From assembly GCF_022458985.1 (NCBI RefSeq), contig NC_061785.1, forward strand, positions 918,130 to 982,129: a stretch of 64,000 nucleotides of DNA, written 5' to 3'. This stretch comes from Mugil cephalus (lineage: Eukaryota; Chordata; Actinopteri; Mugiliformes; Mugilidae). Made by a program: the position numbers and the translations under genes. Below the pieces are notes generated by a model, which made no database searches, was not told the DNA's origin, and saw nothing but the letters and a program-made list of their open reading frames with translations. Below, in pieces: positions 34,894 through 46,170 of the stretch (position 1 is its first letter; every line of letters starts with the position of its first letter).

Positions 34894-36119
34894 GTGTGTT
34901 TGTACTCTGCATTACTGACGTTGTGGGGACATTAAACTAGTCCCTGTTTTAAGGGAACAAAACATTTCCATAAATTGAGTCCAGCATTACTTCAAGAAGG
35001 TTGTGGAAATCAGATCACATGTTCATCTAAGGCACAGGTGTCAAACATATGGCCTGGGGGCCAAAAAATGGCCCAGCAGAGAGTCTAATCTGGCCCCAGG
35101 AATTAATTCACAAAGTGTGAATATTACATAGAAGATGGCAAATTTTCATAGAAAATAACTTCTATCTCTGATTTTTCTACTGTTTTATTCAGAGGAATGG
35201 ACAGAACACAACACCAGGACTAAACAGCAGACAGTCATGAGCCCAGATTACACTTATTTTTCTGAAGAAATTCCATCTTTTAAAAATGATATTTTAATAA
35301 ATGTAATCATTCTCGTGATTAACTTGTTCTTATTTGCACTAAAATAAATGGAGAAAGTCTGGAGTTGTTGTTACTTGGGTTGTTATTCTGTTATATTACT
35401 GGTCCGGCCCAGTTTAGACCAAATTGGGCTGAATGTTACCCCCAAATTAAAATGAGCTTGACATCTCTGATCTAAGGCATCCGTTGGTGAATCTTAGTGA
35501 AAGCTGCCTTTGCTGTTTCCTCTGCAACATGGTTTGGAACCTGCCTCCACCTCAGAGCAACAACATGTGACACTGTGATATTAAGCATTTAGTGATATTT
35601 AAAATTTAGTTGGAGCTTTTGTGGTTTGTCAGTAAGTTTTGCAGAATAGAATAGAATAGAATAGAATAGAATAGAATAGACCTCATTGTCATTGTACATG
35701 TTATAGTGGAGCTGATTGATTCGATGCAATACAAGACAAAACAACCTGAATGTTTGCATTCATTTTAATTTTAAGCATATACTGTATGGGGGACCAATGT
35801 TACATTCATTCATGACATGATTCATGATTATTTTCATAAAGGAAAACCTTAATCAACAGAAATTAATGATTATATTTAAAATGAAAACAGCCCAATAACA
35901 AAAAGATTTAAAAAAAATACGTATATATATAAATATACATATATATACACATATATATATACATACAGTGTTTTTGCAGTTTTCTGCTATGATTTTTGTA
36001 AATGTAAAGTGTCTTTGAGTACCTTTTAAAAGCGCTTTATGAATAAAATTTATCATCATGTATTATCATTAACAATTTCATGTCATCACATGCTTCTGTA
36101 TGGTTGCGAATGAGAAATA
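34894..36119 (+). repeat. Segmental duplicate block, left copy
   Basis: This 1.2-kb stretch matches 59312-61099 in direct orientation with only scattered differences. It includes the same embedded hAT-like MITE with the same flanking duplication, the same TAGAA array (38 bp here, 76 bp there) and the same TA-rich patch. The right copy carries about 540 bp extra between its TA microsatellites. Similarity stops at GAGAAAT, precisely where the 36120 MITE begins. Confidence 0.9.
35035..35469 (+). mobile_element. 435-bp hAT-like MITE, left copy
   Basis: The ends are imperfect terminal inverted repeats: CAGGTGTCAAAC at the left and CAGAGATGTCAAGC as the reverse complement of the right. A 10-bp direct repeat, ATCTAAGGCA, flanks it (35025-35034 and 35470-35479). 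That fits the 8-bp hAT target duplication plus two chance matches. It has no transposase. Confidence 0.8.
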
Positions 36120-36474
36120 AGCGATCCTGTATAAACAAGCGTTTAATGCCAACCCGGTCTAACAGTGGATGTGAAACTGTCACGAAAATTAATCTATTGT
36201 TTGGTGCCTGCCGATTTTCCTCAAATTTTCATGCCGCTCGAAACGAATTTCAAACTGATTTATTTCAATTGGAAGTTATTTCGTGCTATGAGGACGACTG
36301 TCAATGTGACACTGCGCAATGAAGAGGTTTGATTTTATTTCATTTAGACCAGATTTGTAATGATCTTATTTCGGTTTTTAATGTAACGACAATTTTGCTG
36401 CAGGATTCGGCACTTTGAGATTCGAAAAATAATTAATGGTTATTTGTTGTATCGGTCTCTTATACAGGATCGCT
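36120..36474. mobile_element. 355-bp MITE with perfect 15-bp terminal inverted repeats
   Basis: AGCGATCCTGTATAA at 36120-36134 is the exact reverse complement of the right end at 36460-36474. A direct repeat AGAAAT lies at 36113-36118 and 36475-36480, within one base of the ends, and is a probable target duplication. The interior is noncoding and richer in CpG than its surroundings. The superfamily is not recognised. Confidence 0.75.
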
Positions 36475-36639
36475 AGAAATGTCCGCCTTTATTGAATGCC
36501 GTCAGATATTATTTTAATATCGTTTTTATTTATATTATTATTATTGTAGAAATGTCATTCCTTAGTCCATGACCCCTGACCTCCGTCCCCAGCTCCACCC
36601 ACTGTCGTAAAGCATTGACTGTATGTACTAGTCGTAAAG

Positions 36640-37245
36640 CGGCTTTTCTTTCCTTTCTCCGCTGAGTCCTCTGCAGGACAGGTAGGTCGTCTCTCTGTCC
36701 TGCTAGTGTTTTGTGAGCTAATGTCTTACTTTGCTTACATGAAGCACATCGTTTACATATTAAAGCAATGATTTCGAATGGTTTCGATCATTAAACGCAA
36801 GAATATGAAAATGATCTAATTTGTGAATTAAAACTAGCCGTGTCTGGTAACTTTCGTGTAGCTAGCTTAAGTCACCTACGGGTAATCTGCGCTGCCTGCA
36901 CGATATGCGGTAACATAATGTCTCATTAGGCTGCTTTAAACAAAAAACGTGATCTGCTTATGTGTTTTCAATCAAACCTTTCTGCATAAAAGCAAACCCA
37001 GCTAGAGCACTAAAGATTTGCCTCTGTTCTTCTTGTAGTTGCTGTCAAACCATCTCCTGACCTCTGACCCTGAATCACCTCACCAACCCAAAGGCACTTT
37101 TAAGAGCCACATCTCTAGGACCACGCCGTGCCACTTTTGTGGCCTGTTTCATGTGTTTCATGTGTTTGTGTAATGTGCTCAGAGCGTTGATTATCATTCT
37201 GATTATGTGTGTTGGTTTAAATGAAAATAAAGTGAACTAAATGCA
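36640..37245 (+). ncRNA. Possible small spliced noncoding transcript
   Basis: A pyrimidine-rich start (CTTTTCTTTCCTTTCTC, 36643 onward) resembles a 5' TOP initiation site. A short exon then ends at a good donor (GGACAG|GTAGGT, 36681). An acceptor (TTCTTCTTGTAG, ending about 37039) opens a second exon ending near an AATAAA at 37226-37231. The second exon has no long open frame. It contains CCAAAGGCACTTTTAAGAGC followed by C, which matches the histone 3' stem-loop and its upstream CCAAA with one stem mismatch, and a second hairpin GCCAC-TTTT-GTGGC. TOP-type short genes without coding capacity are often snoRNA hosts, but I found no convincing box C/D or H/ACA RNA in the intron. Confidence 0.35.
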
Positions 37246-37264
37246 TTCCTTTTGTCTTTACTGT

Positions 37265-37910
37265 CCAGGCTCTCATTTCATTGTGCCTCATATTTGTTTA
37301 TAATAGTCTTATATCCACAACACCTCATTTGCACTAATTTACCTAAAGCTGACAAATAACACCTATGATATTAACACTGTGCATATGGGGTAAAGTTTCC
37401 AGACTCAGTCCTTAGTTCATTGCACCTTTTAATTACTCATAGTAACTTATATCTGTTAATAATAGTGTCATATTCTTGTCACTTTACTTAGCGCTGACAA
37501 ATAGCACTTATGATATTGCATAGCTGTTTATAACAGTGTGCTGTAGGGAGATGTATACATTATTATAACTTTATTACATATACTTATAACTACAGATATA
37601 AAGCACTATAGTAGAAGTCAAAACTCATTATGCATCACTATGCACATTTAGCAAAGCAAAGTAGTTATGATGCATCATAACTAACAAGTGACTAGGCAGA
37701 TATTGACATATTTATAATGCACTATTCAGATTAAAATTATAATCATTCATAACCAGTTGTCATAATGCATCATGAAGTTGGTTATAACGACTTGTGAATA
37801 TGTATAGATGGTAATAATGACCATTATAATGCTTTATAGACACCTTATAAAACATTATGAGTGCATTCATAGGGCATTATAAATACAACCTTCATAGGAA
37901 GTGTTACCAA
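37265..37910. repeat. Tandem plus palindromic AT-rich repeat ending in AGTGTTACCA
   Basis: Two diverged units of about 150 bp (each with CTGACAAATA.CACYTATGATATT) occupy 37290-37530. They are followed by many short TTATAATG/CATTATAA palindromes up to a terminal GGAAGTGTTACCA at about 37910. The terminal motif is shared with the MITE at 49694-50098, so this is probably a related DNA-transposon remnant. Confidence 0.5.
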
Positions 37911-38199
37911 AAAATGAATGATTAAACCTTCATAAATGTTTCAAAGAGCAGGGAAAGTGTATTTTTTAAGTTTTACACCACTCGTTTTTGGTGAAAATTA
38001 TCTATTACACAGTATAATGTCATGTAATATATGTAAGAAGTAAAAAATATAAAAACTATAATGAATATATTATATATTGAATATATTTTATTGACCCTGA
38101 AAATTACATGAACATTCTGGAACTTCATAATATAACCACTGAACACTGTCCTCACTGCCATATCACGAGATAAAGTGCTTATCTTGAACTAGTCTCTGC

Positions 38200-39516
38200 A
38201 TTCAAAGCAGAGGTGAGAAACTTTCCATGTGTGGATCTTGAATGTGTGTTTACCACTCAAAAAATCAGTCTTCATGCCTCAGCATTCCAGAGACTGGAAG
38301 CAGCCTCACCTCCTGATCTGTAAACTCCAGCCAGTGTTAGAAGCCCCGTGTAGGCATGTCGGTCAATTACATCGATGGTTTTCCATTCCTGGCCATAACG
38401 ATTAACTCCCTCCAAGTTTGTCATTTCAATGGTGATTTTTTTCAATGTCTGGAGAAAAGGAAGAGCTGAAATGCTGACAAAATGTCATCTGCATGGGAGA
38501 TGGTCAGTCTTGAGGGTCCTGGAGTCATTTGAATGACATTTTCTGCTGCCATCCTGCCTGCAACGCGATGTGGAAGTGACGACCAACTGATAGCACTGTT
38601 TTTTTTTTTTTTTTATACATATATATATATATATAAATGTCTGCCCTGCTGTCTGCACCTCTTCATCAGAGTCATCTTCATCAGAGGGATGATGAATTTC
38701 CTTCTACGTTGTCTTCCTGCTCTGACACGTCCTCTAAATCAGAATCACACTCATCTTTGAAGAGCAGATCCAGGGCCTGTTGGACATTCAGTCTTGCTGC
38801 CATGATGTCCATCATTGCATTGGCAGCCCATACCTACCTTTATAATATTATGACCCCCACCACCTCCCTCCCAACCCAAGATTCCCATATTCTAATTTGT
38901 TACTTTCTACATTATTTTATTACATCGCAGGTGCAGGTGCAGGTGCACATCTTGTGTCTACGTGAAGGCACCGTCTGACCTCTGGATGACTTCTGTTCTC
39001 TTCTGTTCCCATATATGATCACTCCCATGTTGTTTGTTGGTATTTCAATATTTTGGGATTCCTCTGTCCCCTCAAAGACCAGCAGGTGTCTGTGTCTGCG
39101 GGAACCTGGACAAATGTTCGGGAACACAGACAGTTCTCGTGACTGTGGTGACGTCCCCTTCCCTTGAACTCTGTCACCTCTTTCACATATAAAATGCACA
39201 CAAACATGACATGTGCATTCTCACAATTTGAAGATTCCATAAAACCACAATTTTCCCTTATTGACCCACACTGGTGGACCTACATACAATCCACCTGAAT
39301 GGATACGGGTCAAATCTGACCCGTAACAGCCTCAGTGTGCAAAAATTTGTAGCACCTATATAAAAGTATAAATTAACAAAATATTTTAATTGTATGTATT
39401 TTCGGTCACTTCAGGAAAAGTCATCAAATTTCAGGCTAACAGAATGATGTTTAGGGTATTTTTACTGCAGTCAAAAGTCAAAACCGGTCAAATTTGACCC
39501 GAACAGTATGTAAGGG
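38200..39516 (-). mobile_element. Degenerate piggyBac-type transposon
   Basis: Reading leftward, the element starts at TTAA|CCCTTACATACTGTTCGG (39520-39499), a classic piggyBac terminus, with GGTCAAATTTGACC nearby. A transposase-like N-terminus (ATG at 38803, LNVQQALDLLF, acidic EDVSEQED) runs to a premature stop near 38683. Further left a separate fragment near 38420-38220 reads AYTGLLTLAGVYRSGGEA, a conserved piggyBac transposase segment. A poly-T and TA microsatellite (38598-38636) lies between. The catalytic core and the left terminus were not found. Confidence 0.65.
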
Positions 39517-41633
39517 TTAAGACTTTTAACGTAGCCCGAACGCAGCTCAAACCGACCTGGTGCTCTGCTTCTCCCTGTTCTCAGGACAAATGTTTATATG
39601 TGATTAAAAATGAATCGAATTAATTAGAGGCTTTGTAATTAATTAATCGCATTTTTAATCACATGAGAACAGTGAGAAGCAGACCACCAGGTCGGTTTGA
39701 GCTGCTATGTGAATACAACATTTCCGTTCAGGAAGCGGCCGCTGCTCAAAGTTCTGAGTCACATCCGTGACTATAAACGGTCTAAACGCATGAACATGTA
39801 ATACACCAAAATGACGGGGAGATACTCATCTAAAAGCCTCCATCAGGCATTAAATGAAACATAACTAAAACCCCAAGCAAGTGGAGTTGCTTCTACTAAC
39901 CTCATCACTTCAAGATAGACACACAAAAGCAAAGTGTGATATGAAAGCAGAGATGCTGCTCATCACAAAAGAGTCGCGAAAGTAACTTTCGTAAAATCGT
40001 AAAGTATGTCTCACCTTTACCGTTTTGTGATTAAAAGTTTTATTCCAGCTCCACAAAACGCTACTAACGGCTTCTCCTAAGAATCTGCGTCAGCTTGAAA
40101 CGAGTCAGGAAGAGTAAAACTGAACTACGACCATGTGGGGCTGATGAAGCCAATGCGGAAGTGCAAAAAAAAAAAAAAAAAATGCCGCTTGAGGCTGGTT
40201 GCAAAAAGGAGCAAATCCCCATAGACCCCCATGTTAAAAGGCCCATCTTTACAGCATCATTAAACATGTTTACAGTCTGTTTCCTACGTTTTTTTCCCAT
40301 GAATCACTTAAATAACTTCAGACCTGCTCAAAACTGAAAACGTCAAGAGTTTATCAGCATTTTAAGTCTTTATATGCCAGTCTGAAGATACCAAGTTTTA
40401 AACGTTGTTGTTTTTTTTTTTTTAACAAAAAACGTATAATTTTACATAAAATAAACAGTAGAATAATGAGGGTTTGGTGGTTACTAGAGTCTTGGATATG
40501 TCAAAGATTATTTTTTCATTATTTTTTATCTAGTGTCAGATTCTCCCTCTGGATTCCTTCGTGGTCAAAATGCCCCATAGACTTCCATTATAACTAAATT
40601 TTTTAATCTGGCTGCCATTCCAGTATAAAACCAAGCATTCTGTGATGTTAATGTCTCATTTAGAAGAAAACTACGTGATATTTGACATTTTTACTGTAAT
40701 TGATCAGATTCAACCATTTTCTCATTGTAGGTCGATGCATTAAATTCTTGTAAATTTCCCATTTATTATAATGGAGCCACGTGACTACCAGGGGCCCCAA
40801 GACTGAGTGTGCTCTCTCTGTGTGGTTTTGTGTGCGTGTGAGAGTCAGTGTGTAGCATGAACGGATCATTTCATTGTTCATCGTCCTTTGAGGATGTTTT
40901 TCATGAGTCTTGCATGAAATTCTTTTATTTCTACCTTTTATGGTGAAATAACTTTTAAATCAACATCTGATTCATCAATGTCAACATTTACTGTTCAAAC
41001 TGCCACAATACTGAAAACAACAACAAAGAGAACACAACACAACAACAGAACATATGACCTGAAAACAAAGGCTATAAGTGATATATGTGATGTAACCTTC
41101 CCCAGCTGGCTTGATGGGGATGTACTGTCTGAATTTGGAGCAGGATCTGAAGGTATCCGGTGCACATCAATAGAGATGTTGGGGGACATTTCATTGGTGA
41201 GCAGAGAAAGACCTGGAACAAAGACAAGGAGCAAAAATGGGCTCGTCTGAATAAGACTCAAGCTTCAGGGGGAATCTGACATGGAAAGATCACTGGAGTC
41301 CTTCACTTCTCAGAGTGTCTCTGGTCCTTCCTCTGAACCATTCCTCTGACGTTGTGGATCCTGTCCATCCTAACAGTAAGAGGACAGCAAAGAATGGACA
41401 ATCTGGGCTCCATCTCATGTAGAGACCCTGTGCTGCATTCAGGTACTGTTATATTATTCATATATTATTCATATTCGGGTTCCGGGTCACTGCTCATGCG
41501 GTCGACCGGTCGGAGCGCTGAGCGGTTTTCCTCTTGTTGGGTTTTAAAGGGGTAAATAATACCTTCAGCCTGTGTATAACCTTGAGAAGAATCAAGAACA
41601 ATGTTACTTACGCTATCTCACCATATCAGGAGT
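39517..41633. other. Intergenic DNA between piggyBac remnant and retrovirus
   Basis: Contains an 18-base A run (40166-40183), the dispersed repeat at 40540-40800 and AT-rich filler. An open frame at 40978-41250 has no recognisable domain. No gene is supported. Confidence 0.45.
40540..40800 (+). repeat. Dispersed repeat (partner of 8885-9130)
   Basis: Matches the reverse complement of 8885-9130 across about 250 bp, including GACTACCAGGGGCCCCAAGA at the right end and CTCCCTCTGGAT at the left. It is an interspersed element of unknown class. Confidence 0.65.
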
Positions 41634-42016
41634 TGTCTTCCGCTTTGTTACAGCTGCTCACAGATTAGGACACACCACACCCTGATATCTCACATGCTGG
41701 AAACCAGATGAAGCTAATTGGCTACACATAGAAACTCACTGACACATGAGAGGCAGGACTCCTCCCCATTGTCTTACGGGCGGGGTCTAGGTAGACTAAG
41801 GTCACTGTACGTCCCTGAAGTGGAGCTTTTGGTTCTTCTTGCCCCTAAGGTGAACTGACCGAAGCCTCAGCGCTGAAATCAATATCTGTTCTCTGTGAAC
41901 CAAATAAATATCCAAAACGTGAGAAATTGTGGCGTGATTTGTACATAGGTGAACTACCCTTTCCAACCGGTATGAAGATCCTGGGCTGAAGGAGAGGAAA
42001 ATATCCTCCTTCGACA
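41634..42016 (+). repeat. Probable 5' LTR
   Basis: The right edge is firm: CTTCGACA ends 3 bp before the primer site. The left edge is inferred from the inverted match TGTC at 41634 to GACA at 42013-42016. The span holds a CCAAT-like ATTGG near 41719, a GGGCGGGG GC box near 41778 and an AATAAA at 41903-41908 that would separate R from U5. No 3' LTR exists here for comparison, so the left boundary could be wrong by tens of bases. Confidence 0.6.
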
Positions 42017-42019
42017 AAT

Positions 42020-42037
42020 TGGGGGCTCGTCCGGGAT
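42020..42037 (+). other. Retroviral primer binding site, tRNA-Pro type
   Basis: TGGGGGCTCGTCCGGGAT is the 18-base sequence complementary to the 3' end of tRNA-Pro, as used by gammaretroviruses. It sits 3 bp after the LTR end. Confidence 0.95.
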
Positions 42038-42765
42038 ACCAGAAAAAGGAACGTAGTCACACTGGAGGAACATCTCTTACAGTCAGCGGCCGCAACTAAG
42101 TAAAAGGTGAGCAGAAAACCTCTTAACCATATTTCTGCATGTCTTATGAGACATTTCATGGCTGTGAGAGTATGATTCAACAGTTGCACTGTTTGTAAGA
42201 ATAAAACACAGAATACGTACAGATTAGTCGTATAAAAGACCAGAGAAGGGTTTAGAAGGTCCCCTCATCCAGATAGTCAGGCTGGATATTGCCTGATTGT
42301 CTGGATGTAAAAGACACCCTCTGGGGTAATAAAATAAAAATAAGAAATTATTATAAAATAGCAGAAATAGAGAAAGATAAAAAGAGGCTACGAGGTTTAT
42401 GTAGGTATTAATAAGGTGTCTTGTGTTTTTACTGTTGTGAGTGAGATCTTCAGAGCACGCCGAAGCAGCGGGTGGACGGAAAACTAACGGTGACAACATA
42501 AGTCCACTGTCTGTTGAAGTAGGCTGTTCAAGGGTTTAATAAGTTCTGGTGTCGTGACCGGGTCCTTACGTGAATGGTCACTTGGGCTGAGAATTCGGGA
42601 CATAGCGTGCCATACCTCTCAGCTGGCCAGAGCGTGTGAATGAGAACACAGTATGTGTGATTCAGACACAACTGAACCAGGGACTTTAGGACAAGGTCAG
42701 AGTATGGAGACACAGGAGGGAGTGACGAAGGGAGTGAGGAAGATAGAACATGGAGGTGTAAAAAA

Positions 42766-44163
42766 GTGCAGGATAGGGACGTGATAAGAGACCCAAAGGA
42801 ACAACCAACAAAACCACATGATACGGAACATCTAACAAAGGCCATGAAACAGTTGGGAGAAGAAGCCACAGAATGGATAGAGGCCTTGGAAAGATTAGAA
42901 CACGGGCCGCAACACAGTTGTAACAAACTGCGTCCTAAACACACTAGTACAGAAACAAGGAATTATGGAGCCAGAGCGAAAACAAGCTGTTCTGTTTCAC
43001 AATTGGACAGTGACATAGAACAAAGGGGGGCTACACCAACATACATGCTGTATCCACGTGACCTGACCCAAGATACAGAACGGGTATATGGACAAAAAGG
43101 GACAGGTCATTATCAGCTGAGGTCCGGACTGAAGAATGAGGCTCCTGGTCAGTTCCCCCTGATATTAACTAGGACCAGTATGGGACAAATAAAGGAGAGA
43201 CAGTACAACCCACTGTCATATGCAGACCAAGCACTACTAAAAACCACACTGCCAGACCCCAAAGAGGGAGGAAATAACTGGATCAGAGAATTTCTAAAAT
43301 CTTTTAGTGGGCAGGTGCTGGCCATGGGAGACGTAAGAGCATGTTTGGCTGCACACTTGGAACCCCATGAACTAGCCCGGTTGGAAACAGCCGCTGGAAC
43401 CGTACAGGTCGTTGCAGCGGAACCTCTTGAATTCCTGGCCCCTAGGCTCTGGGTGGCTTTGACAACTCAATACCCAGTAAAAACTGATTCTAATCAAATA
43501 AATGATACCTACAGAAAGCCCGGGGAAACAGGGAAGGAGTACATACACCATTTGCTAAAACTATGGGAGGGTCACACAGGGTCTAGCCGGTTAACTGACT
43601 CACTACAGAGACTGTTTAAGCAAGCCGTGATAAAAGGACAAACAGGTGCGGTTAGAGAAGAAATGGAGAAACTGGTGGCAGGAGACAGCATGCCCCTGGA
43701 AATGTGGATTGCTACTTTGGTTCACCACTTAGATCGGGAAGATGAGAGTAAAAATAGACAAGACAGGGAGCTTGAGAAATTGAATATGCAGCTACTGCGA
43801 GAACAGTTGAAGGAGCTGAAAGACAAGGTCACTGATAAAAAGAAAGAAACCAAAGAGATTAAAGCCCAAATGCCTGCAGTGTCTACAGCTCCGCTTAGTG
43901 GCCAAATTCAAATACGCCTGCCAGCAGATGAAGGGCCGGTACGCATATATCAAATGTATCAACAATATCCCCCAGGTGGCCAATACAGGGGAAGAGCCAG
44001 AGGGTTACAATACAGGGGAAGAGGCAGACAGGGCCCGGGAATGCACTTTAGTCCAGGTCAAGGACAGAGAGGGGTATTGGGACATTTTCCATGTTGGATA
44101 TGTGGGGACACATATCTCGCCATTGCCCCAATACATACATGCCACAGGGAGCTACTGAAATGA
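42766..44163 (+). pseudogene. Retroviral gag-like open frame
   Basis: An uninterrupted 465-codon frame, in the position of gag. A capsid-like central part (RLTDSLQRLFKQAV, about residues 285-298) is followed by a charged coiled-coil-like segment (RELEKLNMQLLREQLKEL) and an Arg/Gly-rich nucleocapsid-like tail (QYRGRGRQGPG). The end has CWICG, the start of a zinc knuckle, but the rest of the CCHC spacing is not preserved. The annotated ATG is the first in frame. The true start is uncertain because the upstream leader frames are closed. It is the only long intact frame of the provirus. The downstream genes are broken, so I treat the unit as defective. Confidence 0.75.
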
Positions 44164-44288
44164 CACAAACACAGTTTCAAACACAGCCACCCCAATATAC
44201 AGACCAGGGTGGTAATCCACCGTACGTGGCCCCTAATCCGAACCAAATGCCACAATACTAGGGGTCCCGTTATCCCACCGTAGGACAG

Positions 44289-44714
44289 GTGCAGCTAGAA
44301 GAATTCCCAGCACCAGTGTTAGAGGTTTTGATCAGCGGTAGGCTTTATCTGTTCATGGCAGACACAGGAGCCAGGTATAGTACTCTAAATGCTGATCTCC
44401 CCAGCTCTCCAAAATACACCGACGTGATGGGATTTTCCGGAGAAAAACAAAGATGTTATTTCACCAACCCATTAGACTGCGAACTCGACTTAGGTAATGA
44501 AACTGTCAGGTTCACCCATGAATACCTGATACAAAAACAATGTCCAGTAAATTTGTTTGCTAGAGATTTGATTGCAGAAGTGGGAGCTACAGTTGTCTGT
44601 TCTCACCACTCCACCGATATAATGTTCCCAAATGGTAAAATCATAAGAACACATGCCACGACAGATATACAAATGCTTCAGACCCCACACGTAATAGTAA
44701 GAGTAATGCTCTAG
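44289..44714 (+). pseudogene. Retroviral aspartic protease fragment
   Basis: A 141-codon frame, +2 relative to gag, carries the aspartic protease active-site box (FMADTGARYS) and downstream strand-like segments. About 125 bp with stops separate it from the gag frame. Its frame overlaps the following pol frame at TAGTG (44712-44716). Protease would act as a dimer on the gag-pol precursor in an intact virus. Confidence 0.75.
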
Positions 44715-46155
44715 TGTGTTGGGGGAAGGTATGTGAGTCAGAACAGAGTGAATTATTTGAAATAATGGACCGATGGCGAGTCTGGATACAACATTTACGC
44801 TCTTACCAAGAGCCCAAGGATCCAGCTCATGTCACACTGAACTATTTATGTTGTCCAGAACAGGGGGAAGAAGTCGAGAACTATGAGGAATTGTGGGAAA
44901 CAATATTACCTATTCTAAAAGCCAAATACGCCTGCAAAGACCCAAAACCGGTCATAAAATGGAACAATGTCTACATTGGAGAACAGGGGGTGGCTGCAGC
45001 TGTTGAAGTAGAGGCGGAACTAGACATTCTGTACAAACTTAGACCTGAAATGTCTCCCCACATTACCATAAAAATAGGAAGTGGGGGAGAAGCTAAGAAC
45101 TTGGGACCTATGATGACACAAGCTATTGATGCAAATAATTGGCAGGCAATAAAAGGGACCATGCTAATGGAATATAGTCCCTCTTGTAAATGCTACAAGC
45201 TAAAGTATAATGGAACATTTCAGTGCAAGTTGGAAAAAGTTGAAAAAAGCAGAACACATGGTAGAGAAAACACTGACTCTGAATTGGCTATGCAACTCTT
45301 GAAACAAATACCAGGCGAAGTGTGGGCAACTGGACCTTTTGATGTAGGACATTGCAGAGAAATACCTCCTATCATACTACAGATGAAAACACCAGAGATC
45401 ATAAACCAACCGCAATATCCCCTATCGAGTGAGAAGGCAAATGGAATCAGGGGAACGATTGAAAGCCTGCTTAAAGCTGGAGTATTGATACCATGTAAGT
45501 CCGATTACAACAGACCTGTCACTCCCGTGGCTAAACCAGGTGAGCAGATCATAGGTTGGTGCGCGATCTCAGAAAAATAAATGCAGGATTAAAGACTACA
45601 CATTTTGAGACACCCAACCCATACACAATGCTCTCTAATCTAGATGAAAAATTTAAATGGTTTACGGTGATGGATCTATCAAATGCATTCTTCTGCATCC
45701 CTATAGCGCCAGAGTGTAGACACCTGTTTGCGTTCACTTTTGAAGGGAAGCAATACACCTATACTAGATTACCACAAGGCCTCACGGATAGTCCTTCCTT
45801 GTTTAACCACTCACTACAGGTTCTAATGTCCAAATTCCAAAATCCGTTGTTGCAGTCATGTTGTATATTGCAATATGTTGATGACATTCTGATCGCAGGC
45901 GAAACTGAGGAAAACGTAGCACAACTGACAGCGGCTTTGCTCACGTGGTTAGGGGAGAAAGGGTTTAAAGTGTCCAAATCTAAATTACAAAACTGCAGAG
46001 CTCGAGTGGTGTTGCTCGGGAGAATAATTTCAGGACAGGGGGTAGGTATGACAGCAAACCACAAAAACAACATACTTTCATATGCAAAACCTATTACTGT
46101 ACAACAAATGATGGCCTTTTTGGGGATGGCAAATTACAGTAAGAATTACACATAG
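44714..46155 (+). pseudogene. Retroviral reverse transcriptase, frame-broken
   Basis: Two overlapping frames make up the RT region. The first (44714-45580) carries an N-terminal extension, then the RT entry motif (YPLSSEKANGI, AGVLIPCKSDYNRP, PVAKPG). The second (45556-46155) carries the palm: VMDLSNAFFCIPI, the retroviral LPQGLTDSPSLFN, and the catalytic YVDD near 45875. A frame change at about 45555-45580 separates them, and the second frame ends at a stop soon after FLGMANYSKNY. YVDD together with LPQG favours a retrovirus over a Gypsy element. Confidence 0.85.
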
Positions 46156-46170
46156 GGGTACGCTGAAACT

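Noticed and set aside
36690..37035. Possible snoRNA in the intron of the TOP-like transcript
   Set aside because: I looked for box C/D and H/ACA pairs. Single box-like words occur (ATGATCT, ACATAA), but no consistent pair with terminal stems.
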